DNA of 64,000 nucleotides. Source: Schleiferiaceae bacterium (GTDB taxonomy: Bacteria > Bacteroidota > Bacteroidia > Flavobacteriales > Schleiferiaceae). Made by a program: the position numbers and the translations under genes. The stretch lies in the NCBI GenBank assembly GCA_029254375.1, contig JAQWXR010000021.1:18081-82080 (forward strand). Direction: 5' to 3'. Within the stretch, counting starts at the first letter, position 1, and every line of letters begins with the position of its first letter. The notes under the pieces were generated by a model. That model was not told where the DNA came from. It worked only from the letters and a program-made list of their open reading frames with translations, and did not search any database. Of the stretch, positions 40,771 to 50,400 are shown in pieces.

Positions 40771-42122
40771 CGCTTGGATTTTTTGCGCTTCTTGGCTTCC
40801 TCGGTGAGGGATTTTGGAGCTGCAATGGGATCGCGAGTGAGTTCAATGTCATAGTACATTGCGTTGTAGACCGAATTCACACCGTCTGCTTGTTGAGTCC
40901 AAACCATGTGCACACCCATGAGACCTGCAGAGATGCCGTTGTAGTCCCCAAAGAAAGACGCTGGGGTGGGTTGGAAGGCCTCTGCCAAGGCATGATGTTC
41001 CCACGTTTCTCCCCCATCTGCACTCATGCTGTGATACGCTTGCGTGGTCCAATTCACGGTATCCTGCTGCCCATAGGCAATAACGTGGAGGGCATTGCCC
41101 CGGACGGTGTCGACGGTAAACCATGGCATAAAGTGGTGAACGACCCCTTCGGGGCGCGGAAGGATGTGTTTGCGGGACCAGTAGCGGCCACGGTTGTCGG
41201 AATACTGGTAGGCCACCCAAGTACTATCGCCGTCCTGCTCACCAAAGACGAGGTGCAAGCGGCCACTGCGGTCGTACATGGAGATGGGCATGCCATTGGC
41301 GCGTCCAAAACCAGGAATTTCATGGGCCCAGCCTCCGCGTTGAGCCGCAAAAGGGACCTCGTGCTCAAACCACGTGGCTGCGCCGTCGTCGTCTGAACGG
41401 TTAAACCACAGGGTGTCATTGACGCTCCAAATGACGGATACGCCTCCCATCGGATCGGCGGCAGGAACAGCCCCTTCTGTGGTCTCATCGTCGTCGATGC
41501 AATCGCCCTCGTGGGCAGAGACGGTAACTGCGGGCGACCACGTGACTCCACGGTCCTCGGATTGTGAATAGCGGATACGCGAGCGGTAGAGGCTGCGGTC
41601 CGCTTCGCCGTATTTGTCAAATTCCGTCCACGAAACGTGCAACGTATTGGTGTTAGGATCCACCGAGATGCCCTCCTTGTCTTGGTCCTTTGGGGGGTTA
41701 AAGCCAATGCCGCTGCCATTGCTCCAGGTCTTGCCGTGGTCATCGCTCCACTGAATAACTATGCGGTCCAACCAATCGCCTTCTTGATGGGCTTTACCGC
41801 TTGGGTTCGCCAAATGCAGGAAATAGACCCGTCCGGCATTGTCGTATTGCAAGATTGGATCTCCGTACACGCCATAGGTGGAAGTCAATGTGGAATGGGT
41901 CCAGGTATCCAAAGCCAAGGGAAATTCATTGGCGTGGACCTGGTCCAATACGGAGCCCGCCACGACGTGGAAGCTATTTGGATCTGCGGCCACACTGGGT
42001 TCACAGGCCCATTCATGGGGACGGTTTTGGGTGCTCAGCACATTGACTTCATGCGTGTAGGTGCCTTGAGCAAATACTGAGCTGCTAGTGGCCAAGACAC
42101 TAAGAAAAAGGATCGATTTCAT
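40767..42122 (-). CDS. Secreted BNR-repeat (exo-alpha-sialidase-like) protein
   Basis: 451 residues from MKSILFLSVLATSSSVFAQG, a signal peptide; upstream in-frame codons belong to the DUF192 gene's sequence in another frame. It has several Asp-box/BNR signatures: SDDHGKTW, SEDRGVTW, SDNRGRYW and SADGGETW, predicting a six-bladed propeller. The sialidase Arg triad and catalytic Tyr/Glu are not clearly identifiable, so hydrolase activity is uncertain. No T9SS C-terminal domain is seen; the chain ends in a basic tail (KKRKKSKR). It overlaps DUF192 and pepE by four bases each, an odd place for a secreted protein. Confidence 0.82.
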   Translation of the reverse strand: MKSILFLSVLATSSSVFAQGTYTHEVNVLSTQNRPHEWACEPSVAADPNSFHVVAGSVLDQVHANEFPLALDTWTHSTLTSTYGVYGDPILQYDNAGRVYFLHLANPSGKAHQEGDWLDRIVIQWSDDHGKTWSNGSGIGFNPPKDQDKEGISVDPNTNTLHVSWTEFDKYGEADRSLYRSRIRYSQSEDRGVTWSPAVTVSAHEGDCIDDDETTEGAVPAADPMGGVSVIWSVNDTLWFNRSDDDGAATWFEHEVPFAAQRGGWAHEIPGFGRANGMPISMYDRSGRLHLVFGEQDGDSTWVAYQYSDNRGRYWSRKHILPRPEGVVHHFMPWFTVDTVRGNALHVIAYGQQDTVNWTTQAYHSMSADGGETWEHHALAEAFQPTPASFFGDYNGISAGLMGVHMVWTQQADGVNSVYNAMYYDIELTRDPIAAPKSLTEEAKKRKKSKR

Positions 42123-42652
42123 AAACGGTTCCATTTGAAATTCATTCCAGGGGTGATGCCTACTTGGGCGCAGGTGCCTGCCGGAAGTTCCAGTATCACT
42201 TGGGCCGGACCTTCCGAGGGTAGCGGGGTTTCGCTGAATGGCTGAGCGTTGGCTTGGATGCTCACCACTTGGCCTGCCGAAGAGATATAGACAATATCCA
42301 ATCCAACGTAGGTGTTCTTCATCCAAAAGCTTTGCATCCGTTCTTCGGGCATCAGAAAGAGCATGCCCATGTCAGGATCCATGTGCTTGCGCCACATCAT
42401 GCCTTGCTGGACTTCGCGCTCCGATTCGGCCAGTTCTATTCGGTATGTCGCGACCGTATCCGAACCATTCACAAAGGCCCCGTAACCTTCGAGTAGGAAG
42501 GGAGGTTCGTAGGTTTCGGCGATGTTCTGTGCGTGTGATTTAACCTTTGTATCTACTCCAGTGATTGCTGGAGCGATTTGGACATATAGAAAGCCAATTA
42601 ATGCAAGACTTAAAAGGATCGTCCCAACCGTTTTAAAAAGCGATTTTTTCAT
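42119..42652 (-). CDS. DUF192 family protein, membrane-anchored or exported
   Basis: 177 residues. An N-terminal hydrophobic segment (TVGTILLSLALIGFLYVQI) is followed by the DUF192 domain (ELAESEREVQQGMMWRKHM; GMLFLMPEERMQSFWMKNTY; LDIVYISSAGQVVSI). The family is widespread and of unknown function. It overlaps lgt upstream and the BNR gene downstream by four bases. Confidence 0.92.
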   Translation of the reverse strand: MKKSLFKTVGTILLSLALIGFLYVQIAPAITGVDTKVKSHAQNIAETYEPPFLLEGYGAFVNGSDTVATYRIELAESEREVQQGMMWRKHMDPDMGMLFLMPEERMQSFWMKNTYVGLDIVYISSAGQVVSIQANAQPFSETPLPSEGPAQVILELPAGTCAQVGITPGMNFKWNRL

Positions 42653-43719
42653 GACTTAGAGCGGGATAGAAAGGACTGTACAAATAAAATTAATCCAATG
42701 ACTACAAGTGGAATACTTAGCCATTGGCCCATGTTGAGGCTCATTCCAGCCTCGAATGCTTTCTGGTTGGCTTTAAAAAATTCAATCAGAATTCGAAAGC
42801 CAAAAACAGTCACTAAGAAGAGGCCAAAAATGCGCCCTTCATACTGCAGCTGTTTACGCTCGCCTAAGAAGAAAAGGAAGCCAAAAATCACTAAATAAGC
42901 AAGGGACTCTGCCAGCTGAGAGGGCAATCGAGGAATGCCATAGACGGTAAGGTGAAATTTCCCATTGTTTGAGGGTTGGAGGTAGGCATCTTCAGGAATG
43001 TAGAGGTGACGATTGTCTTTCTTCTGGAGGTTAAATAGCGGGATGAGATGCACCTCAACAATGGACTGCAAAGCGCCAATTTCTGTCTTTCCTTTTGGGG
43101 TGATGATCAAATCATATTGTGGAAGGCTCAGGCTATCTGTTTCCAGGACCTCACCGGTCGATTCGAATTGCAAGGATTCGACGGCATTTGAAAAGTAGGT
43201 CTCCGAATAGTCTAGCACGGGGCGTAGAAAGACGGTTTCAAACTGTTGATTGGCTGGCTCGCCGTAGATCTCCGAATTGGTAAAATTCCCCAAGCGAATA
43301 AAGGCCCCAGCCAAAGCGACCGTAATCACCACGCGATCCATAAGCCAGAGAAAGGATTTTCCGCTGCTTTTGAGTTGCGTTTTTGTGAAATAATACAAGA
43401 CTAAGGGAATAACAACAGCTGCTCCGTGGGAAGCTAAACCACCTTTCCATGGCATAAATATTTCGGTCACATGCTGCTTGTAATAGGCCCAATCATAGAA
43501 GAAAACATGCCCTAAGCGCGCGCCGATGATCGTTGCGACTACCGTGTATATCAACAGGTTGTCCAGCACCTCTTGGGAAACGCCTTCTTTGGAAAAATAT
43601 CGACGCATGAGGTAGAACCCAGCCAGGAAACCCGCAAAAAAGAGCATCTGGTAATAGCGCAAAAAGAGGGGGCCGATTTCAATACCGCGTTCGGCTGCCC
43701 AAGTCAAGGTTAGTAGCAT
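42649..43719 (-). CDS. lgt: Prolipoprotein diacylglyceryl transferase, long form
   Basis: 356 residues from MLLTLTWAAERG. Lgt transfers diacylglycerol from phosphatidylglycerol to the lipobox Cys of prolipoproteins in the inner membrane. Seven membrane helices are plausible; conserved blocks are RYYQMLFFAGF, GGLASHGAAV (His-Gly motif), GAFIRLGNFTNSEIYG (essential Arg) and RLPSQLAESL. Between GNFTNSEIYG and the PSQL motif there is a stretch of ~105 residues, about twice that of E. coli Lgt, predicted periplasmic. The window's lipoproteins (lipobox Cys at 53.0 and 62.9 kb) would be substrates. Confidence 0.94.
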   Translation of the reverse strand: MLLTLTWAAERGIEIGPLFLRYYQMLFFAGFLAGFYLMRRYFSKEGVSQEVLDNLLIYTVVATIIGARLGHVFFYDWAYYKQHVTEIFMPWKGGLASHGAAVVIPLVLYYFTKTQLKSSGKSFLWLMDRVVITVALAGAFIRLGNFTNSEIYGEPANQQFETVFLRPVLDYSETYFSNAVESLQFESTGEVLETDSLSLPQYDLIITPKGKTEIGALQSIVEVHLIPLFNLQKKDNRHLYIPEDAYLQPSNNGKFHLTVYGIPRLPSQLAESLAYLVIFGFLFFLGERKQLQYEGRIFGLFLVTVFGFRILIEFFKANQKAFEAGMSLNMGQWLSIPLVVIGLILFVQSFLSRSKS

Positions 43720-43767
43720 AAAACGAAGGTAACGAAGTCCAAGCAACCACTTGGTGACCTTAGGTGC

Positions 43768-44019
43768 CTAATTCTCGATTTCGCTGCGCTTAGGGACGGG
43801 ATCAAATCCATGACTTCCCCAGGGGTGGCAGCGGCTAATTCGACGCAAGGCCATGTAGCTACCGCGGAGTGGGCCCCATTCTTGAACCGCTTCGGACGCA
43901 TAGCTCGAACAGGTTGGCGTATGCCGACAGGAGGGAGGGGTAAATGGAGAAAGGACGTATTTGTAGATCCCAATCAGGAGCAAGAAGGGCAGGCCCAGAA
44001 TCCAGCTCAGGAGCTTCAT
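43768..44019 (-). CDS. yidD: Membrane protein insertion efficiency factor YidD
   Basis: 83 residues. One hydrophobic N-terminal helix, then the family signature SPFTPPSCRHTPTCSSYASEA and HPWGSHGFDPVP. YidD assists YidC-dependent insertion. Its ATG overlaps the cysS stop by four bases. Confidence 0.95.
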   Translation of the reverse strand: MKLLSWILGLPFLLLIGIYKYVLSPFTPPSCRHTPTCSSYASEAVQEWGPLRGSYMALRRISRCHPWGSHGFDPVPKRSEIEN

Positions 44020-45503
44020 TCTTGGATGCTGTAGGTGCTGCCTTCTGCACCGTCTTTGACCTGAATTCCGCCGGCAGCCAGTTGATCGCGGATCGCATCG
44101 CTCGCGGCCCAGTCTTTCTGTTCGCGGGCCTTGCGACGCGCATCCAGCACAATGGCCATCGCCGCATCCAACGCTTTCTGCGAAGAAGCTCCAGCCGCCC
44201 CGCTCGCTGCGTCCGTTTGCAACCCAAGAACGTCAAACATCCATGCCTTGAGATGGCTCAACAGTGCCGTAGCCCCCATTTGGCCCAAATGCCCAGGGTC
44301 TTGGTGATCCGCTTGAATGGCCCTTACCGCATCAAATAAATGGGCAATGAGAATGGGGCTATTGAAGTCATTATTCATAGCATCCAAGCAGCGATTCTGC
44401 CAGGCCTCGACATCAAATTGACCTTCTTTCGGGCCATGATTGGCCCGTTGGCTCAGCGTTGTGAACGCGTTCATTAGGCGCTGATGACCTTTTTCGGACG
44501 CTTGAAGTGCTTCATCAGAGAAGTCCAATACCGAGCGATACTGGGCTTGATGAATGAAAAATCGCGCTACGGAGGCGGAATAAGCCTTGCTCAAATGGGG
44601 CGAGTCTCCGCTGAGTACTTCCTCCGGGAGTAAGGTGTTACCCGTGCTCTTGGACATGCGCTTGCCATTGAGCGTAAGCATGTTGGCGTGCATCCAATAG
44701 CGCGCCCCGCCGTGATGGTGGGCCCCTTTGTTTTGGGCAATTTCACACTCATGGTGCGGGAATTTGAGGTCCATGCCACCGCCGTGAATATCAAACTCTT
44801 CGCCCAAATATTTGGTACTCATCGCCGAGCACTCCAAATGCCATCCAGGAAAGCCTTCTCCCCATGGGCTTGCCCAGCGCATGATATGGGCTTCGGAGGC
44901 TTTTTTCCACAGGGCGAAATCTAATGGAGAGCGTTTGTCACTTTGTCCATCTAAGTCCCGACTGCCGGACATCATTTCTTCGGTATTTCGGCCGGATAAT
45001 TCGCCATAAGGATGCTTTTGGCTGTAGGCTTCCACATCAAAATACACGGAGCCATTGGCCTCATAGGCCCACCCATTCGCGAGCAGCTGTTGAGTCATCG
45101 CAATTTGTTCCACGATGTGGCCCGTAGCGGTGGGTTCAATAGAAGGCGGAAGCGCATTAAATGCGCGCATCACATCATGAAAGTTGACCGTATACTTTTG
45201 GACCACCTCCATGGGCTCTATCTGCTCTAATTTGGCACGCTTGGCCACCTTGTCTTCTCCCTCATCGGCATCATCGACCAAATGTCCAGCATCCGTGATG
45301 TTGCGGACATACCGCACCGTATAATCGCGGTATTTAAGGTATCGGAAGATGAGATCAAAGGACAAGAAGGTGCGAACGTTACCCAGATGCACATGGCTGT
45401 AAACCGTCGGGCCACAGACATACATGCCGACGCGGCCCGCTTGAAGGGGCTCAAACGTGCTCAAAGCACCTTGGTGGCTATCGTAAATCTGTATTCCGCT
45501 CAT
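44016..45503 (-). CDS. cysS: Cysteinyl-tRNA synthetase
   Basis: 495 residues, class I. HIGH-type motif in YSHVHLGNVRTF, KMSKS in NGKRMSKSTGN; zinc-site residues include Cys30 (MYVCGPTVY), the Cys in HLECSAMS and the His in HHECEIA. It is followed by the DALR anticodon-binding region and a C-terminal helix. It sits 3 bases after folE. Confidence 0.97.
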   Translation of the reverse strand: MSGIQIYDSHQGALSTFEPLQAGRVGMYVCGPTVYSHVHLGNVRTFLSFDLIFRYLKYRDYTVRYVRNITDAGHLVDDADEGEDKVAKRAKLEQIEPMEVVQKYTVNFHDVMRAFNALPPSIEPTATGHIVEQIAMTQQLLANGWAYEANGSVYFDVEAYSQKHPYGELSGRNTEEMMSGSRDLDGQSDKRSPLDFALWKKASEAHIMRWASPWGEGFPGWHLECSAMSTKYLGEEFDIHGGGMDLKFPHHECEIAQNKGAHHHGGARYWMHANMLTLNGKRMSKSTGNTLLPEEVLSGDSPHLSKAYSASVARFFIHQAQYRSVLDFSDEALQASEKGHQRLMNAFTTLSQRANHGPKEGQFDVEAWQNRCLDAMNNDFNSPILIAHLFDAVRAIQADHQDPGHLGQMGATALLSHLKAWMFDVLGLQTDAASGAAGASSQKALDAAMAIVLDARRKAREQKDWAASDAIRDQLAAGGIQVKDGAEGSTYSIQE

Positions 45504-45506
45504 GGT

Positions 45507-46178
45507 TTAGTCTCCAAATTCGGTTTTTAATTGGACGTAGGAAAGAAAATCGTGTTTTAATTGCTCTTCTTTGGCAAAACGACCTCCATATTCTGCTGTT
45601 ACCGTACTTGAATCAATATCTCGAATGCCCCGGGCATTGACACAAAGGTGCTTCGCATCAATCATGACCGCAACGTCCAGGGTACCTAGGGCCTCTTGAA
45701 GTGCGGCGGTGATCTGACGTGTCAAGCGCTCTTGCACTTGGGGGCGTTTGGCGTAGTAGTCGACAATGCGATTCATTTTACTCAATCCAATGACTCGGTC
45801 TTGAGAAAGATAGGCAATATGGGCACGGCCAACAATGGGAAGTAAGTGATGCTCGCATGTAGAGTAGACTACGATGTTCTTTTCTACGAGCATTTCGCCG
45901 TATTTGTAGCTGTTTTCAAAGGTTCCCAACACCGGCTTTTTCGATGGGTTCAATCCTCCAAAGGCCTCCTGAACATACATCTTGGCCACACGCCGAGGGG
46001 TGCCTTTCAGACTGTCGTCTTCGAGGTCCATACCCAAGGTTTCAAGGATGCCTTGAACGTGGGTTTGAATCCGTGTAATTTTCTCTTCGTCCGAGAGGGC
46101 AAAGGCATCCGTGCGCAAAGGGGTGTCCAATGCGCCTCCGTAGTGATCGACCTCGTCGATGGGCTCCTGTGAATTCAT
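45507..46178 (-). CDS. folE: GTP cyclohydrolase I
   Basis: 223 residues from MNSQEPIDEVDHYGG; a longer frame crosses the divergent promoter region and was rejected. It makes 7,8-dihydroneopterin triphosphate, first step of folate/pterin synthesis. Zinc ligands lie in YSTCEHHLLPIVGRAH and KHLCVNARG; the family end (KHDFLSYVQ) is present. First gene of a ten-gene minus-strand run; a TACTTTTG box lies just upstream. Confidence 0.97.
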   Translation of the reverse strand: MNSQEPIDEVDHYGGALDTPLRTDAFALSDEEKITRIQTHVQGILETLGMDLEDDSLKGTPRRVAKMYVQEAFGGLNPSKKPVLGTFENSYKYGEMLVEKNIVVYSTCEHHLLPIVGRAHIAYLSQDRVIGLSKMNRIVDYYAKRPQVQERLTRQITAALQEALGTLDVAVMIDAKHLCVNARGIRDIDSSTVTAEYGGRFAKEEQLKHDFLSYVQLKTEFGD

Positions 46179-46183
46179 GGCGG

Positions 46184-46191
46184 CAAAAGTA
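46184..46191 (-). promoter_or_regulatory. Candidate -7 element of folE
   Basis: TACTTTTG on the minus strand, five bases before the folE ATG (spacer CCGCC). A transcript starting here would be almost leaderless. No clear -33 element. Confidence 0.48.
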
Positions 46192-46214
46192 CGGCCCATC
46201 TCATCAAAAAGGAA

Positions 46215-46222
46215 TACTTTTG
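46215..46222 (+). promoter_or_regulatory. Candidate -7 element of the FabH-like gene
   Basis: TACTTTTG on the plus strand, five bases (GCCCC) before the ATG at 46228, mirroring the folE arrangement 24 bases away on the other strand. Confidence 0.48.
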
Positions 46223-46227
46223 GCCCC

Positions 46228-47304
46228 ATGAAAACAGCCATTGTAATCACCGGAACGGGCTCTGTAGTCCCGGACATGGTCATCCCCAATAGCGCTTTTT
46301 TGGACCGCACCTTCATGGATGAGGACGGAAGCCTGTTTCCTAATTCTAACGAAGTGATCATCGAAAAGTTTCAGAATATCACTGAAATTGCCGAGCGTCG
46401 CTACGCCCGTCCGGACCAGAGCTCCAAAGATCTTGGAGCGATAGCTGGCCAGCGAGCCTTGGATGATGCTGGATGGAATGCGGAAGATTTGGACCTTTTG
46501 ATTGTAGGTCAAAATTTTGGTGACATTGAGTATGGTTCTCGCGTGATGGAGCAGATGCCGAGCATCGCTTCACGGATTAAGCATGAAATGGGTATTGAGA
46601 ATCCAAACGTGGTAGCCTTTGACGTCCTCGCAGGTTGTCCTGGATGGATTCAAGGAGTGATTGTGGCGGAAGCCTACCTCCGCGGAGGTATGGCTAAACG
46701 GGCTTTGGTCATTGGCTGTGAGACACTCTCTCGTATTATAGACGAACACGATCGTGACTCGATGATATTCTCGGATGGAGCGGGTGCAGCCTGTTTTGAG
46801 CTCCAGGAGTTCGAAGAAGGTGGTGCTGGAATCCTCGGGAGGGCCGCTGTTTCTTACACTAAAAATGAAGCCTACTTCCTCAAGTCTAACCCTTCGAATA
46901 ATCCAGAATTGGATCGCGGTGAGCGGTTGATCAAAATGAAGGGTCGCAAGATTTATGAATTTGCCATCCGAAATGTACCCGACGCGATGAAAGCGGCACT
47001 CGACCATGCAGGAGTGCACCTTTCAGATGTCAAGAAGATTTTCATGCACCAAGCCAATGCCAAACTTGACCATGCGGTCGGAGAGCGCTTGTACAAGTTG
47101 TACGGAATGAAAGCTGATCTAGATACCGTGATGCCTATGTCGATCCAATGGATGGGCAATAGCTCCGTTGCTACGGTGCCTACCTTGTTTGACATGGTTC
47201 GTCATGAAAACTACCAGGGACACCAAGTGAGTCCGGGCGATATCGTTCTTTTTGCATCCGTAGGGGCTGGAATGAATATAAACGCATTCGTTTATCGCAT
47301 GTAA
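46228..47304 (+). CDS. 3-oxoacyl-ACP synthase III (FabH-like) family protein
   Basis: 358 residues from MKTAIVITGTGSVVPD. The thiolase-fold ketosynthase III triad is visible: Cys137 in DVLAGCPGW, His274 in FMHQANAKLD and Asn311 in MGNSSVATVP. Such enzymes start fatty-acid synthesis from acetyl-CoA and malonyl-ACP, or act in specialised lipid or polyketide routes. It is longer than E. coli FabH (~317), stands alone with no fab cluster, and has the N-terminal insert DEDGSLFPNSNEVIIEKF, so a role distinct from housekeeping FabH is possible. It is divergent from folE and ends at a terminator. Confidence 0.9.
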   Translation: MKTAIVITGTGSVVPDMVIPNSAFLDRTFMDEDGSLFPNSNEVIIEKFQNITEIAERRYARPDQSSKDLGAIAGQRALDDAGWNAEDLDLLIVGQNFGDIEYGSRVMEQMPSIASRIKHEMGIENPNVVAFDVLAGCPGWIQGVIVAEAYLRGGMAKRALVIGCETLSRIIDEHDRDSMIFSDGAGAACFELQEFEEGGAGILGRAAVSYTKNEAYFLKSNPSNNPELDRGERLIKMKGRKIYEFAIRNVPDAMKAALDHAGVHLSDVKKIFMHQANAKLDHAVGERLYKLYGMKADLDTVMPMSIQWMGNSSVATVPTLFDMVRHENYQGHQVSPGDIVLFASVGAGMNINAFVYRM

Positions 47305-47327
47305 GCGTTTAGCGAGGATAATACAGT

Positions 47328-47356
47328 AAAAAAGGCGCCTATCGGGCGCCTTTTTT
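47328..47356. terminator. Intrinsic terminator, convergent region
   Basis: AAAAAAGGCGCC / GGCGCCTTTTTT stem with a TATCG-type loop and T-runs on both strands. It separates the FabH-like gene from the convergent propeller gene. Confidence 0.9.
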
Positions 47357-47402
47357 ATTTTGTGCGCGCGTTGTTTTCCGCGCTCAAGCTGCTATAAAAG
47401 TT

Positions 47403-50400
47403 TTATGGCAAGGGCTTTTCTAGGCCGCCCCGAACATAGGGTGCGCCGTCCTTAATACTTTGAGTTTCCAACGTTTTCAATTTGGCTTGAAGCGAAAGAA
47501 GCTCTTTTTCTAGCTTGGGCAGGGCCGATTCCACATAATCCAGCTGAGCACGCATGGTGCCTGTCACCTCGCTTCGCATGCCATAGGAGCCCCATGTGGC
47601 CGTAGAAAGGCGACTTCCAAGGCCAGGGAGTGTTTCAAATTCACGTTTACTCAAGGAGGCATCGCCGTTGAGAATGATATCCATGGTTTCGAGAGTAGAC
47701 TGAAGGCTTAGCACACTTTGCAAATCGGACGGATTGGCTGATGGCGCATACTTCAATGCTTCGTGCAAGTCTTTTGCAAGTGAAACGGTTTCGCGGAAGG
47801 TCATTTCGAAGCGGTCATAGCGACGACTCGCGGCATTGACCCGTTCTTGGAAGGCGAGCAAGGCTCCATCCGTCGAAGGCAGCGTGAGATTGTTCAAATG
47901 CTTGACTTCAAATGTTTTCACCGAGGTCAATGTGTCAAAGGAACCATTCGCGTAGCCTACCAGCTGTGCGCTGTAGCTTCCTGGAGCTACCAAATATGCG
48001 CCGCGCTTGGGGGCATCTTGACGGGCTACTTTTCCATCCCACGTAAAGCGTGTGATGCCGCTGCTATATGATCGCACAATGCGTCTCAAGGGTTGTCCCT
48101 CAGCGTCCCGGATCACCACCAAGAGGTAGGGCTCTACTTCGTTGTCCTCTGCTCGCATGGCCTCAGCACTTGGATAAGTGATCGCGTCTGGATTCTTCTT
48201 CTCTTCGGCTTGACGCTTGGCCTTGAGGGTCTTAGGAGCCTCTTTAATGTGGTAGGTCAGCGTAACACCCACCTCGGGATTGCTTGCCATGAAGTATTCA
48301 GCACCCATAAATCCGGGAGGTCCGTATCCGATTGGACTTGCTTCATGGTAGAGCAGGCCTTTTTTGATCTCAAAAATGTGTGCATCCTTATCAGTGGCTT
48401 TCCCAGTGAATTCGCGCAAGGGACTATAATCGTCCAAGACATAGAATCCACGGCCAAATGTTGCGACAACAAGGTCATTTTCGCGGCGTTGCACGTCAAT
48501 ATCCCTGACGGCAATGGTAGGGAGGCCACTGCCCAATTTTTTCCATGAGCCGCCTGCATTGGTCGAGTAGTATATGCCAAATTCAGTCCCCGCAAAAAGC
48601 AAGTTGGGATCCACATGGTCTTGGGCAACGCTGTATATGGAGCCCCGCTCGGGTAGATCACCGGTGATGCTTTCCCAGGTCTTTCCCTTGTTTTTGGACA
48701 CCAAGATATAGGGCTTGAAGTCGCCGTTCTTGTGGTTATTGAATGCTGCATACACCACATTGGCATCGTGCAATGAAGCCTTGAGGTCATTCACATAGGT
48801 ATTGGCGGGTACGCCAGGAAATTTATCCATTTTGCGCCATGCTCCGCCATCGTTCTCGCTGATTTGGACTAAGCCATCGTCGGTGCCAACATAGAGGAGT
48901 CCCTTGGCCACAGGAGATTCGTGGAGCGCTACGATGTTTCCGTAAATGGTTGTGCTTTGGTTTTTGGCAATCGCATCCATACTCCACACCTTACCCATAA
49001 CGGGAAGGGCGTTACGGTCGATTTGGCGTGTTAGATCGCCCGAAATAGCAGTCCAATTGTTTCCACGGTCGGTGCTCTTAAAAAGCTTATTGGCCGCGAA
49101 GTAGAGCGTCTTATTGTCATGTGGGCTAATGAGTAAGGGAGCATCCCAGTTCCAACGGTAAGCTTTTTCGCCGGGGCCCTCGATGGGCTTAATCGGCACC
49201 CCTTCGCCACTCTGGCGGTCATAGCGCTGCAGCCATCCGTATTGTGCCTGGGCATATACGATATTGGGGTTAATGGGATCTACTTGAGATTCGAAACCAT
49301 CGCCCGTTTGCGTGACATACCAGTCGCTGTTCACGATGCCGCGGTCGTTTATCGTGCGGCTCGGGCCACCTAAGGAGAAATTGTCCTGAGTGCCGCCGTA
49401 TACATTGTAAAAGGGCGTGGCATTGTCTACTGCCACACGATAGAATTGGGTCACGGGCAAATTAGACTTGAAATGCCAGCTGCTCGCATGGTCCCAAGTT
49501 TCATACAATCCGCCGTCGCAGCCTAACACCAAATGCTTCGGGTTGCTAGGGTCAATCCAAGCTACGTGGTTATCTACGTGCTTACCGCGTTCGCCCAGAC
49601 CTTTAAACGACTTGCCGCCGTCTTCGGACCATTGCGCGTAAGTATCCATGGAGTAGAGGACGTCGACGTCATGTGGGCTGGCAAAAAGCTCCACATAATA
49701 GTTGCCGCTGGTCGCATGATCGCTTTGCTTTTTGAAGCTGGCTCCGCGGTCGGAGCTGCGGTAGAGCCCATGACCTTCCACCATGCAATAGATAACATCG
49801 GGGTTGACTGGAGAAATGGTTAAGGCAAAACGACCTTTATCGCCGTTTGGTAAACCGCTCTGGAGTTCGTTCCACGTTTCGCCGCCGTCTTCAGATTTGT
49901 ACAGTCCACTTTCGGGACCTCCTGAGATGTAGCTCCAAACGTGACGGCGACGTTGATGTGCCGTGGCATACAGCCTTTTCGGGTTGCGCGGGTCGACATG
50001 AATTTCATTGAAGCCCGTGTTTTCAGAGACGTTCAGGACGCGGCGCCAATTTTGTCCACCATCCGTCGTTTTGTAGACGCCACGGTCGCCGCCAGGACTC
50101 CAAACCGGACCGTAGGCAGCTACCCAAACGATGTTTGAATTGCTCGGATGCACTGCAATCATGCCGATATGCTCTGAATTCTTAAGACCCATATTGGTCC
50201 ATGAACGCCCGCCGTCTTGAGAGCGGTAGATCCCGTCGCCATAGGCGACAGAGCGTTGATTGTTGTTTTCGCCAGAGCCCACCCAAACGGTATTGGGGTT
50301 GCTCGGATCAATGCTGACACAACCGATCGAGTAGGAGCCTTCGCCGTCAAAAACAGGCTCAAAGCTGAGGCCATGATTTTCAGAAAGCCATACCCCCCCG

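Noticed and set aside
41054..41743. 229-codon minus-strand frame inside the BNR-repeat gene
   Set aside because: It overlaps a well-supported coding frame on the same strand, and its translation is low-complexity Arg/Thr/Pro without any domain.
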